From: Armillaria gallica
Lineage: Eukaryota; Basidiomycota; Agaricomycetes; Agaricales; Physalacriaceae
Assembly: GCA_037576215.1 (NCBI GenBank)
Contig: JBANDB010000006.1
Span: 2,728,001 to 2,792,000, forward strand
DNA length: 64,000 nucleotides
Direction of reading: 5' to 3'
Below, one piece after another: positions 1 through 11,071 of the stretch. The position numbers and the translations under genes are program-made. How positions within the stretch are numbered: the stretch's first letter is position 1; each line of letters begins with the position of its first letter. The notes under the pieces are model-generated. The model saw nothing but the letters and a program-made list of their open reading frames with translations. It did no database searches and was not told the origin of the DNA.

Positions 1-205
1 CTGTTGAAACGTTGATGCCCCGCCATCGTGGTAAAATCCAGTTCCAGACAACAAGAATGTTTGACCACAAAAACAAGCATCCGTCGGTAGCATCAAGAGT
101 GTAAAGAAGCAAAGTCAAAAAGCATACAGGTCGTCAAAGTCGAGTAGAAACATAAATGGCGTGATATTATATGTATGCCACCATCCAACCGCATACATCT
201 GGCCC

Positions 206-1170
206 TCAAGCGATAATGCACGACTTTGACCCTTTACTTCTGCCCCTGTCTGTCCGTGGAGGTGGATTCACTACAAATTCGCTGATCAGAATGGAATAGA
301 ACGCGGCTGTAGCAAAGGAAGGTTCCTTACAGACTGCTCGGATGGCTTCGTCAAAGACGGTCTTGAGGCCCTTCTGTGTCAACGCGGAGCACTCTAGATA
401 TTTCACTGCTCCAATATCCTTGGACATCGCAACTCCCTGGGCGTACTGGATTGGCGCCATACGACTATGATGCCCGTTAAGTACATCATAAGATGGCCCA
501 ATGGATATATACTCACCGGTCCCGGAGTTTCTCTATCGTCGCAGGGTCTTCGCGTAGATCAAGTTTCGTACCAACCAGTACGACGGAGGTTTGCGGTGCA
601 TGGTGGGATATCTCGGGGAACCACTGCGAGCATGGAATGAGCGGGCATAGCGATAAGTATCTCTATCGTCGCTCACCTTGGTCCTAACGTTCTCATAGCT
701 TGGAGGACTGACGAGGGAGAAGCAGATCAAAAAGACGTCCGTTTGAGGGTATGAGAGCGGGCGGAGTCGGTCGTAATCCTCTTGTCCAGCGGTATCCCAT
801 AATCCAAGCGAGATGGTTTTGCCGTCGACCATCACGTTAGCAGAGTAGTTGTCAAACACTAAGAAAAGGTGGTGAATATGCTCAAATAACCATGGAAATA
901 TGATTACCCGTTGGAATGTATTCTCCCTGTGTATCAAAATCAATGAATGGCGAGGAGATGGGGTAATATCAACGCACAGGAAACGCATTGGTGGTGTATG
1001 AAATGAGAAGGCATGTCTGTCGTCCCGTCAGATAAGAATGGACAGTGGACAGCCGTGGCATCGGTCAGCTTACCTTCCCTACAGCGCCATCTCCCACGAC
1101 GACACCTGCAGATGATCGTCAACAACAATGCCGTCCGGCCGCAGAATCACGTACATTTAATCGCTTGCAT
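206..1170 (-). CDS. RAC1: Rac1-type Rho-family small GTPase
   Basis: Membrane-anchored GTP switch controlling actin polarity, and in fungi also NADPH oxidase activation. The spliced protein starts [17 protein letters not shown], so the P-loop GDGAVGKT lies near residues 10-17. It continues with switch I (VFDNYS), switch II ([20 protein letters not shown]), the TKLDLRED guanine-specificity motif and [19 protein letters not shown] is Rac-like; Cdc42 normally has LFDTAGQE. The tail is basic and ends in the CAAX box CIIA, predicting prenylation. Length, about 190 residues, is normal. The start is fixed by a first exon of only 16 nt ending at a GTACGT donor, which rejoins as KCVVVGDG. A last intron separates AIRAV from the [14 protein letters not shown] tail. 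At least six short introns are needed. Family assignment is certain; Rac rather than Cdc42 is very likely. Confidence 0.93.
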
Positions 1171-1771
1171 CCCGATTCTTCAGAAAGTCACTGGGACGGC
1201 AGCAGGAAGGCGAGTGGATGGCTGAGAGGTTGGTGGCAGAGTAAAGTGACGGTTATCCGACGAGAACGTCTAGTTCTTGGAGACAAAGATGGCGCTGAAA
1301 CAGATACGACAAGTGTCAGAAACAAGAGATGAAAGGGCCTCAAAGGGCACGATAAGCAGAAATAACGGCACCTGTCCGGTGTAAGAACAGACTGGAGAAA
1401 GACAAGGAGAAAGACAGATCAACGGTAGGGCCTCACAGTCTCAATGAAGGTTCGTAGCCCATCAGTTATCAGCTGACACCGATCACGTAAGCTGCCGTCG
1501 GCCCCCGCCGGTTCTTCTGATCACGGAAACTGAGAGCCTTTAACAAGACCTAAAATGTAAATGTTGTGTTCTAGCGAAGTCACTCGCGTTACAGCAAAGA
1601 CCAAGACTCAAAGGATAAATATATCCCAGCTACCAATGACAACAAAACGTCTCTACATTGTCTCTACATGTAGTAACGTTACACTTGCTAGTGCGCCGCC
1701 TCTAAGAACGGTGTGTGGGGAAAATCGAAGAGCTGATCTACATGCACTGACAATGGTCGTCGGACCGTAGG
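1171..1771. other. intergenic region upstream of RAC1
   Basis: No coding region was recognised here. The stretch should hold the RAC1 promoter and 5' leader and the far end of the decayed reductase copy. Open frames in it are short and lack conserved motifs. Confidence 0.5.
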
Positions 1772-3840
1772 CTAAAGATAATTCAGCTCCGGAGATATGA
1801 ATAGAGAATGCAGGTACACCAGTAACAGACATACAACCGCCCTTGGTGTGCTCTGTTTCGAAAAATCTGGACGTCCGTTATACACATTAACGAACTCAAA
1901 CCCGAGAGGCGATGGCGGTCTATTCTGTGATGAGACATCGGGATCAGCACGTCCTACCCCATTGAGCAAACTCAAGAGTGCTGCCTGAATATACGTTCAA
2001 TAACAGTGGCACGCGAAGTAACGCGTCGAAAAGCGCGATATCCAGCTATCATGATCTGAACAGGAGTTAATAGAACAGTATCAATGATCTCTGAAAACGA
2101 ACACACTCGTTTCATTAGTGGTCCAGATGGTTGGTGCATGCACTTTGCTATCGGATACGTGAGCACCATGGAAGCATCGGTGTGAACCTTAAGAACCGAT
2201 CACAGTTGACTTGCTCTATGGTGTCCAATAGCAGCGGAAGCGTGTGTGACACTTCAGGACCTGGAATAGACGGAAAGATGAACAAGCATGATTTCAGAGT
2301 CTGATTGTACACTTACCAGCAACAAAGATAGCGCTATTGAATGAACCCACATCAGGAAAGGACCCATACAATCCATCGAAGGGGACCTTAACGGATCCGT
2401 GTCCGGTCCAATGACGGCCAATCGATGGGTGAACCCCTTGCGAATGTTCACCACAGCCACAACACCAACTTTGGCCAACTCCTTTGGCTGCTAGGAGTCA
2501 AAGACTTCAACAATTTGTCAAGCACCATCTTAATGTCACACCGGCTTTCTCCTCGAGTCTGGAGCGTCATATCTAGAGATGGTGAAAGGATGGGCTTCAA
2601 GTGGTAGACGAGAAACTCCTGGAATGATTAGATAGGCAATTCGGCGAGGACGCTCAAGACACGGGTCATCCCGTATGCCGCGATCAAGTCCCCAGAGGTT
2701 CATCACTGTCACTGGTCAACTGGCAAAGAGGGATAACGTGGCATGACACTTGATATAATGATGAATGAGAATGGTTCTGAGCGCCGATTCGTTAGTAGGA
2801 TGAACCTGCCAAGGGATAAGAATCCACAGTACCTGAAAGGCTCATGGGCATAGAAAAAACGATCGCATGTGCCTGCTCTGACAGGGCGCAAAGACACCGT
2901 CAACATCAAGAGGGGAAAGGCACTGATCGTCACTAGTCCCATTCGGACCCACATATGTTCATGTTAATCCTGCACACTGTGATGGCAAGCAAAGCCTTTG
3001 TGGGATAGGCTGACTTTGTAACTGCACGAAGGAAACCCCTTGATTCGTTCAATACACACAGAGATAGACGCGACAGACCCTGTCTCTAGCGTGTATCCAA
3101 AGCAGCAGAAAGCACGCCTTGGCTGTCATGCGTTGTATGTAGCGGAGCTACAGCAAATGCACGCGGATTTAATAAAGATCATGGAGATACGAACCTTGTC
3201 GGGACTGATGCCTGTGATCGCCAGGTTGAGACACAAACAGTAACGTACATAGCAAAAGTTTGCCTGTGTGTTACCAACGGAAACTGACTCGTAGGAAGGC
3301 TCCCAGCGTGGCCACCGAGGAATATAGGACCAGGTGTCCCATCGGCAGGAGTATCTATCGGGAGATATGCCACGATTCAACGAATGATCACTGACTATTC
3401 TCATTGCTGATGTATTCCCTAGTAAGCGGCGACACGATACAGATGCAGGCGAGGAACGCCTCTGCAACATTCAGGGAATAGCACTCGACGCCGACAGTGA
3501 CCGGGATCGAAAGGATGCGGTAGAAGTCGAGAAATGCCAACGGCAATCTCTGAAGCTGTACCTTGTTGCTCTCTGGGACCGGGTGCCTTCTTATGGCGTA
3601 GTTGGTGTTTCCCAGTGAGAAACGATGCGAGTTGACAGATAGCGATGAATACATCGAAGCACGAACCGAGCCACCGTAGCCGATCGGGATACTCATCCGT
3701 GATAGTGTTTACACCATTTCTCATTCCCGTCGTTATGGGGGCTATAGAAGACGGCAGAAGCAGTAGAGAAAACATCCACAGGGATTCGGAGAGAGGGCCC
3801 AGAAGGGAACGTAGCCAGAAGTCGACTAGTAAATGAGAAC
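1772..3840 (-). pseudogene. ferric-chelate reductase (FRE family) relic
   Basis: Reading the minus strand in all frames gives, in the correct order, the landmarks of a fungal FRE-type ferric reductase. They are a membrane N-terminus with EYPDRLRWLGSC and QLASFLTGK, then YSLNVAEAFL, GSLPTSQFPLVT, ITGISPDK, RMTAKACFLLLWIH, a ferric-reductase membrane block (GLVTISAFPLLMLTVSLRP), LWGLDRGIR, the FAD-binding HPFTI (near 2585), a degraded GPYG-like FDGLYG, VSHTLPLLLD (the NAD-binding start) and a late YNGRPDF. These blocks sit in different frames with stop codons between them. Some changes cannot be explained by introns, for instance a one-base frame change near 3545-3600. About 40 residues expected between LWGLDR and AYLIIPGVSR are missing. 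The intact family reduces Fe3+ at the plasma membrane. A heavily intron-split but live gene is less likely. Confidence 0.72.
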
Positions 3841-4111
3841 TAACCGGGAGAAGAACGATGCAAGCTAATCGTCACAACACAGTGATATGCTACCAGGTGC
3901 CGTCTTGGTAGGTATCGTGAAGTATTGCCTAGTAATAACGAAAGGTGTAGATGGCAGATGGCCGCCTATACCGGGGGACGGATTTTGGTGCCAGTTCCGG
4001 GCGTCCTTGGAGCAACAGAGATTACAACACGTCTGTTGTGCGGAATTGAACAAGTCGAGTGTAGAGATGATATAGTGGTGGTTCATTGAGGCGTATCACT
4101 TACTGAGATTA

Positions 4112-5172
4112 ATGACGCATGATCTGAAAGAGAATGACGTCAACAAGTACAAACTCGGGTGCGTTCAACTCTTTTATCATGTCTTCTCGAAAACGGAAGA
4201 GCCGTCAAAACAAGTCGAGTCACCGTGGATCAATCGATCACATCCGGCCGTACCGTCTGATACGTCTTCATCGGCTAGTCAGCTCTTCATTCAAGCGTAT
4301 GAAGCAGACATAATACGAGGTCCTCGCGCAAATTCTGCTGCAAAATCTTTGCAAGTGGACATTGGTGGAAACCATTCGATAGGCGATGGTCTTATACGCT
4401 TGGGTGAACCTGGTAGCGACGTAGATGAATCCAAAAGAGTTTGGGTGGACAGGTATGAACATTCCGTGTCTTCTCAATACATTGAATTGGTAAGACTTGT
4501 ATATCTAGCTAAGGGTTCCGATTGTTTCTCTATCTTATCGATGGGCCGTAACAGTTCTGACAGCTTCGTTGCTACAGATACGATGCTCGCTTGCTTCTAT
4601 ATGACATCGACGTTGAACGTGCAGGACGTTCCATTCTTCCAGAATCACCTGGCGGGTGGTCTGATTTACCTTCAGACACGGAAGACACCTTTTTCTTTTC
4701 TCCTGAAGAAGCGGATGACTACCATCGCGAGAAGAAGAGACGCCTCAATGATGAAGCCAGAGAGGAGCGATTACGCGCGCGTCTCGCTGAAGATGGGGAA
4801 GAGGATGAACAATGGGGAGGGAGCGACGAGGAGGTACGGCTTCCTACTCATTAAAGTGCATCCTCGATTTCCTGACTCTGATTTCAGCCCGAAGAATCTG
4901 TGAAAGAGGTCATGCGTCGGACAGCAAAACTTATTTTATCAGCAGCAAACCCAACGCAGATGGAGATGAAGGTCCTAGTTGATTTCGGTGACAAACAGCC
5001 AGCTTTTGCATTCATGAAAGGCCGGTGGAGTAGAGCGTGGAAAACTGTCAAAGCGACAACACGACTGCAGCTGGCAGAGGAAGAAATGCAGAGAAATGCC
5101 AACGCCGGACTGGGCGGGCTTGCGGATTATGGAGACAGCGACTCTGAAAGCTTAAGCTCGGATGCCGGATAA
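4112..5172 (+). CDS. conserved acidic protein of unknown function
   Basis: I do not recognise this protein. Two introns are clear. One joins KRVWVDR to YDARLLLYD (donor GTATGA near 4453, acceptor CTACAG near 4577). The other joins GGSDEE to PEESVKEVM (GTACGG donor near 4835, TTTCAG acceptor near 4887). The middle is highly charged (EADDYHREKKRRLNDEAREE), suggesting a helical or coiled-coil segment. The C-terminal part holds a compact block (VLVDFGDKQPAFAFMKGRW) that looks conserved and folded, followed by an acidic Ser/Asp tail. No signal peptide or membrane segment is present. The start is uncertain: ATG 4112 is open in frame, while ATG 4179 (MSSRKRKSRQNK) looks more like a natural N-terminus but needs an extra intron. 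Confidence 0.55.
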
Positions 5173-5240
5173 ATGCGACGTTTCCAGAATGCCTAAATCA
5201 CACAGGGTATCCACGAATAATCAGTGAACTATCGTAACAT

Positions 5241-6851
5241 TCATGTGTCGTTATCTCCATCCCAATCATCGTAGTCGTCGTCGTCGTCATCGTCTTCTTC
5301 CTCTTGTACTGCAACAAAGTAAGCGAAATTGGGATATGAAGAAGCAGTAAATACTTGCCTTGCTCCAGTAAACTGGCAAGTTGTCCTACATAACAGTTTG
5401 CCGTCACCCTCAGCTTATGGTCAGAAATAATAGCGTCTACTACCCGGAAATGCGCCGGGTCTGCTCGAATCTCCTCCAGACTCTTCGTCAACTCGCGGTG
5501 TAGTATGTCGAGTCTAGAGACATGTTCATCGTAGTTCTCGCCCCATGTGGAACCTGCCACGAGTCAGAAAACATCAGTGAAATCGAAGAACTTACGCACC
5601 AGGTTCTTCCACCATCACCGGTTCAGGGGTTACAGGCCTCTTGGGAAAATGCTCTGTCCATTCCCGATCATCTGCCCATGATACCGTCTTTACAGAATCT
5701 CCGACACTGGACCGCTTCAACTTGATGCAACTCCTGCGGCGGACCAAAGGAGGTCTAGGTACAGGCGGTTCCGGCATAGGTGTGATGACAGGCGGAGTCT
5801 CTGTTTCGAGAATATCTTTCAGCAGGGATGGATCTGATATTCGTAAAAGGCGCGGAAGTGGTGGTGGTGACGCGGGAGGTGTCGGCGCTATTGTTGAGGA
5901 ATCTGAAGAATCATGTTGTTCTTCGGTATCAGCGGGAGGAGGACTTGTGTCAGCTGTGTGAGCAACTTCCTGCACCACTTCGGCGTCAATAGACTGCGTG
6001 GCTTTAAAGGCAATGTCCTCCGGTACAGACGGGGGAGGCTCTGGTATTTCTAAGTCGTTCGGTGTGGGTATATGTGATGGTGATGGCTCCTCCTTGACAG
6101 CCTTTGTCAGAGGAGAAATTACGCGACTAGACGCCGGCGTATTCTTGAGTGAATTTGGCCCTACTTCCTTCAGAGAACGAGCCTGGCCCAATTTCAGGGC
6201 AGGGGCCGTAGAAGGTGCTGGCGCAGCGAGGTCAGACTGAGTCGCGCGTGCACACCGGACGCAACAAGAGTTTCGCGAATGCGTTTTCTGCACGGTGGGA
6301 CGATGAGCAGCTGATCTACCCTTGTGTCGCGACTGCTCCTGGTGGAACCAGGTTTCCATCTCTTTCAAACGAAAATCTTCAGGTGCGATCAGGGTCTGGA
6401 AGACAAATGGATCTCCTCGACCAATTCGCTTGGGAGGGATCACCCTTGATAATCGTTGGCATTTGCGTATCATCCGGTCCTTTGCACAACAGATAGACAA
6501 GATAAGTCAAATACCGTAAGGAAGAGGAGAGTAGATGACACCTTGAGATGCCTGATCTCGAGAATTCGCTCCCAGGACACAGTAGCGTGCTTGTCCAGCT
6601 CTAGTACCTCGAACTTCAAGAGCTGCTCGTACATCGACGCGACCGACGGGGGCAAAAGAACCTGCGACCAAAAATAAAGTGAAAAAAAAGTGGGATCATA
6701 AGGATCAGCAGCGTACCTTGAGCTCATTGGGCGTATCGGTGGTCTGGATGTACCTCCAATTTCTCGCGGTGGTTGGATCATAGGGCTCTAGCTGGCCTCT
6801 GACTGGACTGACCCGGTAATAATCAAGGTGGAAGGCTGAGGAGTGGGGCAT
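5241..6851 (-). CDS. proline-rich protein of unknown function
   Basis: Not recognised. The N-terminus MPHSSAFHLDYYRVSPVRGQ leads into a predicted helical segment (VLLPPSVASMYEQLLKFEVL), then a basic stretch (KDRMIRKCQRLSRVIPPKR). A long low-complexity region rich in Pro, Ser, Thr and Glu follows, then a short conserved-looking block (SVKTVSWADDREWTEHFPKR) and a C-terminal helix (LDILHRELTKSLEEIRADP). The last exon, after an intron ending TTGCAG near 5312, encodes a run of seven aspartates and ends near 5241. At least four introns are supported by GT-AG sites that restore frame. There is no signal peptide or membrane segment. The composition fits a nuclear or scaffold protein, but that is only inference. 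Confidence 0.6.
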
Positions 6852-7228
6852 GCGAGTTGGGTACCCACAACATGTCGGCCTGACAAGCCTGATATATATA
6901 TGCGCGAGCCGGTCCTCGTGGTAAGTTCTCGTAAATTGACATTCCTGTATCAGAATGAACCTTCCTCATTCAAGCCACGCACCGCCACGAGGCGAAAATC
7001 TGGCAATATTGGCATGACATTAAGGGCTAGCAAGGCAACGAATTTCGTTAACTTCGATGGTCCTGAATGGCCTGTAATATTGGAGCGTAATAAGTTAACT
7101 TAAATAAGCCGGTCAGGGAGGACATAGCCGGAAGAAGATAATCACGTTCTAAATTCTGCAAATAATGATATACTCGGAAATAATCTTGCAACCCCACTCT
7201 TTTCTTCTTTCCGTCGTGCAGCAGCGCC

Positions 7229-8572
7229 ATGGCTGTCGCTCGATACGAGTCCTTCCTCCTCAATAATGTTTCCACAATCTCTTCACTTGAATCATCCCTG
7301 AGATCTGTCACCTGGTTTCTACCAGGTCGATTCAAGGATGCTGAGCTGGCTTCTGAAGCACGTTAGTAGACGCCCATTTCTGTTGATGTATGCTCAAATT
7401 TTTCCCAGTGTCAACGTTGCTCAACGTGATGAGCATGTACCATGACACGCTGCTTGCCAAGGTTGTGCGAAGTGATCCCAAATACCACCCACTCATCCCA
7501 ACCTCACTTCATTCGCGTTTCACAAGAGCATGGACCGAAAAGAGCAACGTGTACAAATGGATCGCTCGGACGCTAGAATTCATACGGTATACGGAGCTGG
7601 TCATCGAGATGGGCTTGCGCCGGAAGGTTTCCTCACAGAACCGTTGGCGGAGCATACTGTTCCTTGAGGCGATCAAGTACGTCCTCATACTATTATCGCT
7701 TTCTGCAACTTTAATTTCGTTTTAGGGCTGTCCTTCGCCTCTTTCTTTTACGGATCACCAGGAAACCGTTAATGTCGCCCCCAATACCTGAGCGAGACTT
7801 CGATCCCACTGCATTGCCGCCTTCCTCAGCGTCCAATGCCTCATCTCCTACACTCGCGCCCTCAAGCCCTTCATCTTCACCTCCTGTAACACCGGACCAT
7901 CTCAAAAATAATCACACAGCCTTGTCACCGCATCCGTTACTGGTCTCTCCCCCACCCTCTCGATCCGAAAGCACCGTTGAGGATTATCTCCTTCCCAAGG
8001 CTTTGACATCGTCGTCAGTCAAACCATCTCTATCTCTCGTTAGAACGCTGTCCGCGCCTCAGGAATGGCTCTCAGAAATTGTGTACATCTTGAGACCTCT
8101 TGTCTATGGTACGACTAGTCTACTCGACTCTTCCGATGTGCTGATAAATGATTGACAGCTACACTATTATTCACTGACCGACATTCCAATCGTGCACTTA
8201 TGACCGCGTTGGCTATGGAACTAATATCGCGGAGCCTGCGACGGACTCCCTCCACCTCCGCTCAACTCGAGCGTTCTGAATACGGACGGAGAGACAAGGA
8301 TATGATTTGGTATCTCTTACGTGGCTCTATTTGGGAAACTTACACACGGTACGCGGGTCTGCATCGCGTTGTCAGTTGGTTATTAATCCTATTCTTTAGG
8401 CCTAAGTTGGAAGCGGTAGCTGAAAAGACGTCTCATGCGCCCTTGCTGGGACTATTCGGTGCTTTGATGAAGGACTGGATTCCCTTGATCGACGAGTATT
8501 ATTACTGTACGTCTTACGCTTTGTCCCTCTTCCCCAGCTGACCCTTTGGTTGTCGCAGATACCGCACCTTAG
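7229..8572 (+). CDS. PEX16: peroxisomal membrane biogenesis protein PEX16
   Basis: Peroxin that helps insert peroxisomal membrane proteins. The N-terminus MAVARYESFLLNNVSTISSL followed by WFLPGRFKDAELASEA is the typical PEX16 opening. Further family blocks are WIARTLEFIRYTELVIEM, GRDKDMIWYLLRGSIWE-like sequence (here RRDKDMIWYLLRGSIWE) and a C-terminal GLFGALMKDWIPLIDEYYYY. A Ser/Pro-rich insertion between about residues 150 and 200 is usual in basidiomycetes. Introns follow SEA, the segment ending LFLEAIK, ILRPLVY and ETYTR. The last intron (donor GTACGT near 8509) leaves a tiny final exon coding YTAP and the stop. Length, about 370 residues, fits the family. Confidence 0.88.
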
Positions 8573-8762
8573 ACAGCATGTCGAATGGTCCACGGGTCCT
8601 TCGATATCGAGGTCCCTGTGCCTTATCCACTTATTGTTGTATTATGTAGTTGTATTCGAACACATCTGCGTACGGTCCACCACCGGCCCACCGGCTAAAT
8701 CATCAGTACCAATGTGACATCCATCTGATCGCCTTGAGTTTTCGTCTTTCCCTCAGATAACC

Positions 8763-9550
8763 ATGTCGGAAGCCTCTCAGATTCGTCGCATCGTGGTATG
8801 CACTTTAACCTGCCTTCTGTATCCATGTTAGTTAAAAGCATAGACCTGCCACAATTCGGGAGGGCAAGGCACCATTCAAAGCGATGCCGTCTTGCAGTGG
8901 GCGGTGAGTCAAATGCATATCATGATTTTATCTTTGTTTTATTCAGTCCTTAACCTCAGGACATCCCCGTTGTTCAGGGGGGACGAGCAGCGCCTATCTG
9001 GCGTACACTGGATTCTCTTCCCACAAATGACAATAATTCTTCGTACGTTTCAAATAAACATGATGTTTCTAGTCTGATATCCTTCTTCAATCATGAAGCG
9101 AAGATGGGGGGCAGAGGACCCTCGACCCTTCCATCAACATTGGACTCGTGCCCTCGAATGGGTCCAACTGTAGCGCCACCGAGTTAGCGCCTGGTGCTGT
9201 AACACCAATGGTAGGATCCACTGTTTCCGTTGATGATTATCATCTACACTTATATTCATCTCAGCATCGGACTTCATCTTTGGACTACGACATTCTCGGT
9301 ATGTTTATTGATGTCTATGCGCCTCACTTACGATTTCACCTTCGTAGTTCACGGACAAGTTGTATTACTCATGGAGGATGGCACTGAAAGGTTGCTCGAT
9401 ATACCAGGAGACACAGTCGTCATGAAGGGCGCCTTGCATGCATGGAAGAATCCTTCCGAGACTACTTGGGCACGTTGGGTAACTGTCTTGCTGTCTGCGG
9501 AACCCGTCCAGGTGAACGGGAACGTTCTGGCACCTGCGTTGGGTGAGTAG
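8763..9550 (+). CDS. small cupin-domain protein
   Basis: Short protein with one cupin_2-type beta-barrel; the substrate is unknown. The spliced start is MSEASQIRRIV-TCHNSGGQGTI. It continues with ADIPVVQGGRAAPIWRTLDS, NIGLVPSNGSNCSATELAPG and the barrel core (HRTSSLDYDIL, VHGQVVLLMEDGTERLLDI, PGDTVVMKGALHAWKNPS). The first cupin motif is weak in metal ligands: it has one His in TPMHRT and Asp/Tyr in LDYD. The second keeps the HAWKN histidine. Related fungal cupins sit beside oxidoreductases in small metabolic clusters. The stop is 28 bp from the stop of a short-chain dehydrogenase on the other strand. The exon boundary near 9041-9117 is the least certain. Confidence 0.72.
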
Positions 9551-9578
9551 AGCCGACCGGCCCGGTCTATATTTCCAT

Positions 9579-10618
9579 TCATTGTAAATTGCTACCCATT
9601 CCTCCATCCACTAGTAGTGATGTTCCCGTGATATATTTTGCTAGATCGCTGGCTAAGAAAACGACAGGACCGGCAATGTCGTCGGGGGCTTGATGCCTAT
9701 CAATTTGTTGATCATTACAGTGCGAACATAGCACGAACCTCCGAGGCGACCGAGAGCCGTCCGTTTTATCATGTATTCCCGTTTGTCGGAATCAGATAAA
9801 TCTTCCTTGTTGATGTCTGTAGCTATCGTACCCGGGAGAACTGCGTTGGCTCTTATGTCATACTTGCCGAGCGCTATGGCGCAGCTCTGCATGAGGGACA
9901 ATATTGCGGCTTTCGTTGGCGTATAGTGGCTGGAACTTCATAAGAATGCAGTCGCGACAGTTTGTCTGAAGAAGATACCATTGGAATTCGCCACCAAAGA
10001 ACGCGGAAATCGAAGAGATTGCAACAATTGCGCCGCCTTGGGGAGTCTGATTCTTCATTTGATTTGCGACGGCTGTCATCGAAGTTAAGCAGATGATTGA
10101 GTGCGTATATTTGTTCAGATTACCTTGTACGATATAGAATGATCCATCGAGGTTAACCTGCCGTGTACGTTCATAGATTTCGAGAGGCATGCTGAGAAAT
10201 TCATGGAAAGGACATATTCCAGCATTGGAGACAAGAACATCTATACGTCCAAAGGTATCGACGCCTGATTGGACAATCTGATGCAAGATATTCAACAACA
10301 ACGACTGTTGATACGATCCCCCTACCTTGGTTGAAGTAGCGGGATCAGAAATGTCCCCATATACCGTGACAACTCGGGTATTGTAGGTTTCAATTTCAGC
10401 TTTCAAAGACAAGATCTCTTCATCTGTTTCAAAGTAATGCAAAACCAGCCCAGAAGCACCATGTTTGGCAAATTCTAAAGCACTGCGCCAAATGTTGTCA
10501 AGATCGTTGAATGTTATTGCAAACAAGAGAAGGCATACCAGCCGCGACCAATCCCTCGAGATGCACCGGTAATACACACCACTTTGTTGGAAGCAAGGGC
10601 CATTGGGAAAGAAGGCAT
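9579..10618 (-). CDS. short-chain dehydrogenase/reductase
   Basis: NAD(P)-dependent oxidoreductase of the classical SDR family. Visible motifs are the dinucleotide-binding TGASRGIG near residue 16, DISDP, the NAG motif in VLVSNAGICPFHEF, and a catalytic Ser in IVAISSISAF. A YxxxK element (HYTPTKAAIL region) follows an intron, then NAVLPGTIATDI and the C-terminal ASDLAKYITGTSLLVDGGM. It resembles rhamnose dehydrogenase and 3-oxoacyl-ACP reductase-like fungal SDRs. The protein ends GGMGSNLQ. Two start codons are possible, ATG 10618 or the fifth-residue ATG; the first is used here. It converges with the cupin gene, and the pair may share a pathway. The substrate cannot be read from the sequence. 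Confidence 0.82.
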
Positions 10619-11071
10619 AGATCTGAGGGGATCGACATGTAGCGTTACCGGTACGATTTAAATAGAAAGGAGGGTCAGTGTCCGGACCGTCCTGTCCGTT
10701 GTTCTGGTCATATGCAAACCCTTTGTAGCCAGATATACGTTTCTGTCAGTTATCTCTGGAGGATCTGAGGATTTGTGAGAAATAGTCAAGACTGCTTCTG
10801 ACTCGTCCTGAGTACTACTAGTGCGCGATCCATGGTGTCAAATCTGAATCTCCAGACCGCCATAAGATCTTCAAGTCCAGGGATAGATAGGAAGAGAAGA
10901 ACAAATCTCAATTGCATGAAGCTGGCAGTGCTGAGGTGATTCACGTATGGTTGGCGGTTACATGTACATTTCGTAGTCACAGTGAAGGGTTGTGAGGTAT
11001 GACCCCGAAAAGGAAAAAGACGTCGTGTGCACAGGTAAATAAGACCAAATAGCTGCTCTCGAAAAACGACC
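10619..11071. other. divergent intergenic region between SDR and RBM39-like genes
   Basis: This 453-bp gap separates the two divergent starts, so it should carry both promoters. No conserved coding block, RNA gene or repeat was recognised. An overlapping minus-strand open frame reaching into the RBM39-like gene has no support. Confidence 0.5.

Noticed and set aside
206..3840. Functional link of Rac1 with an adjacent NADPH oxidase-like gene
   Set aside because: The neighbour is a ferric-reductase-type relic, not a NOX, and it is broken; adjacency is probably chance.
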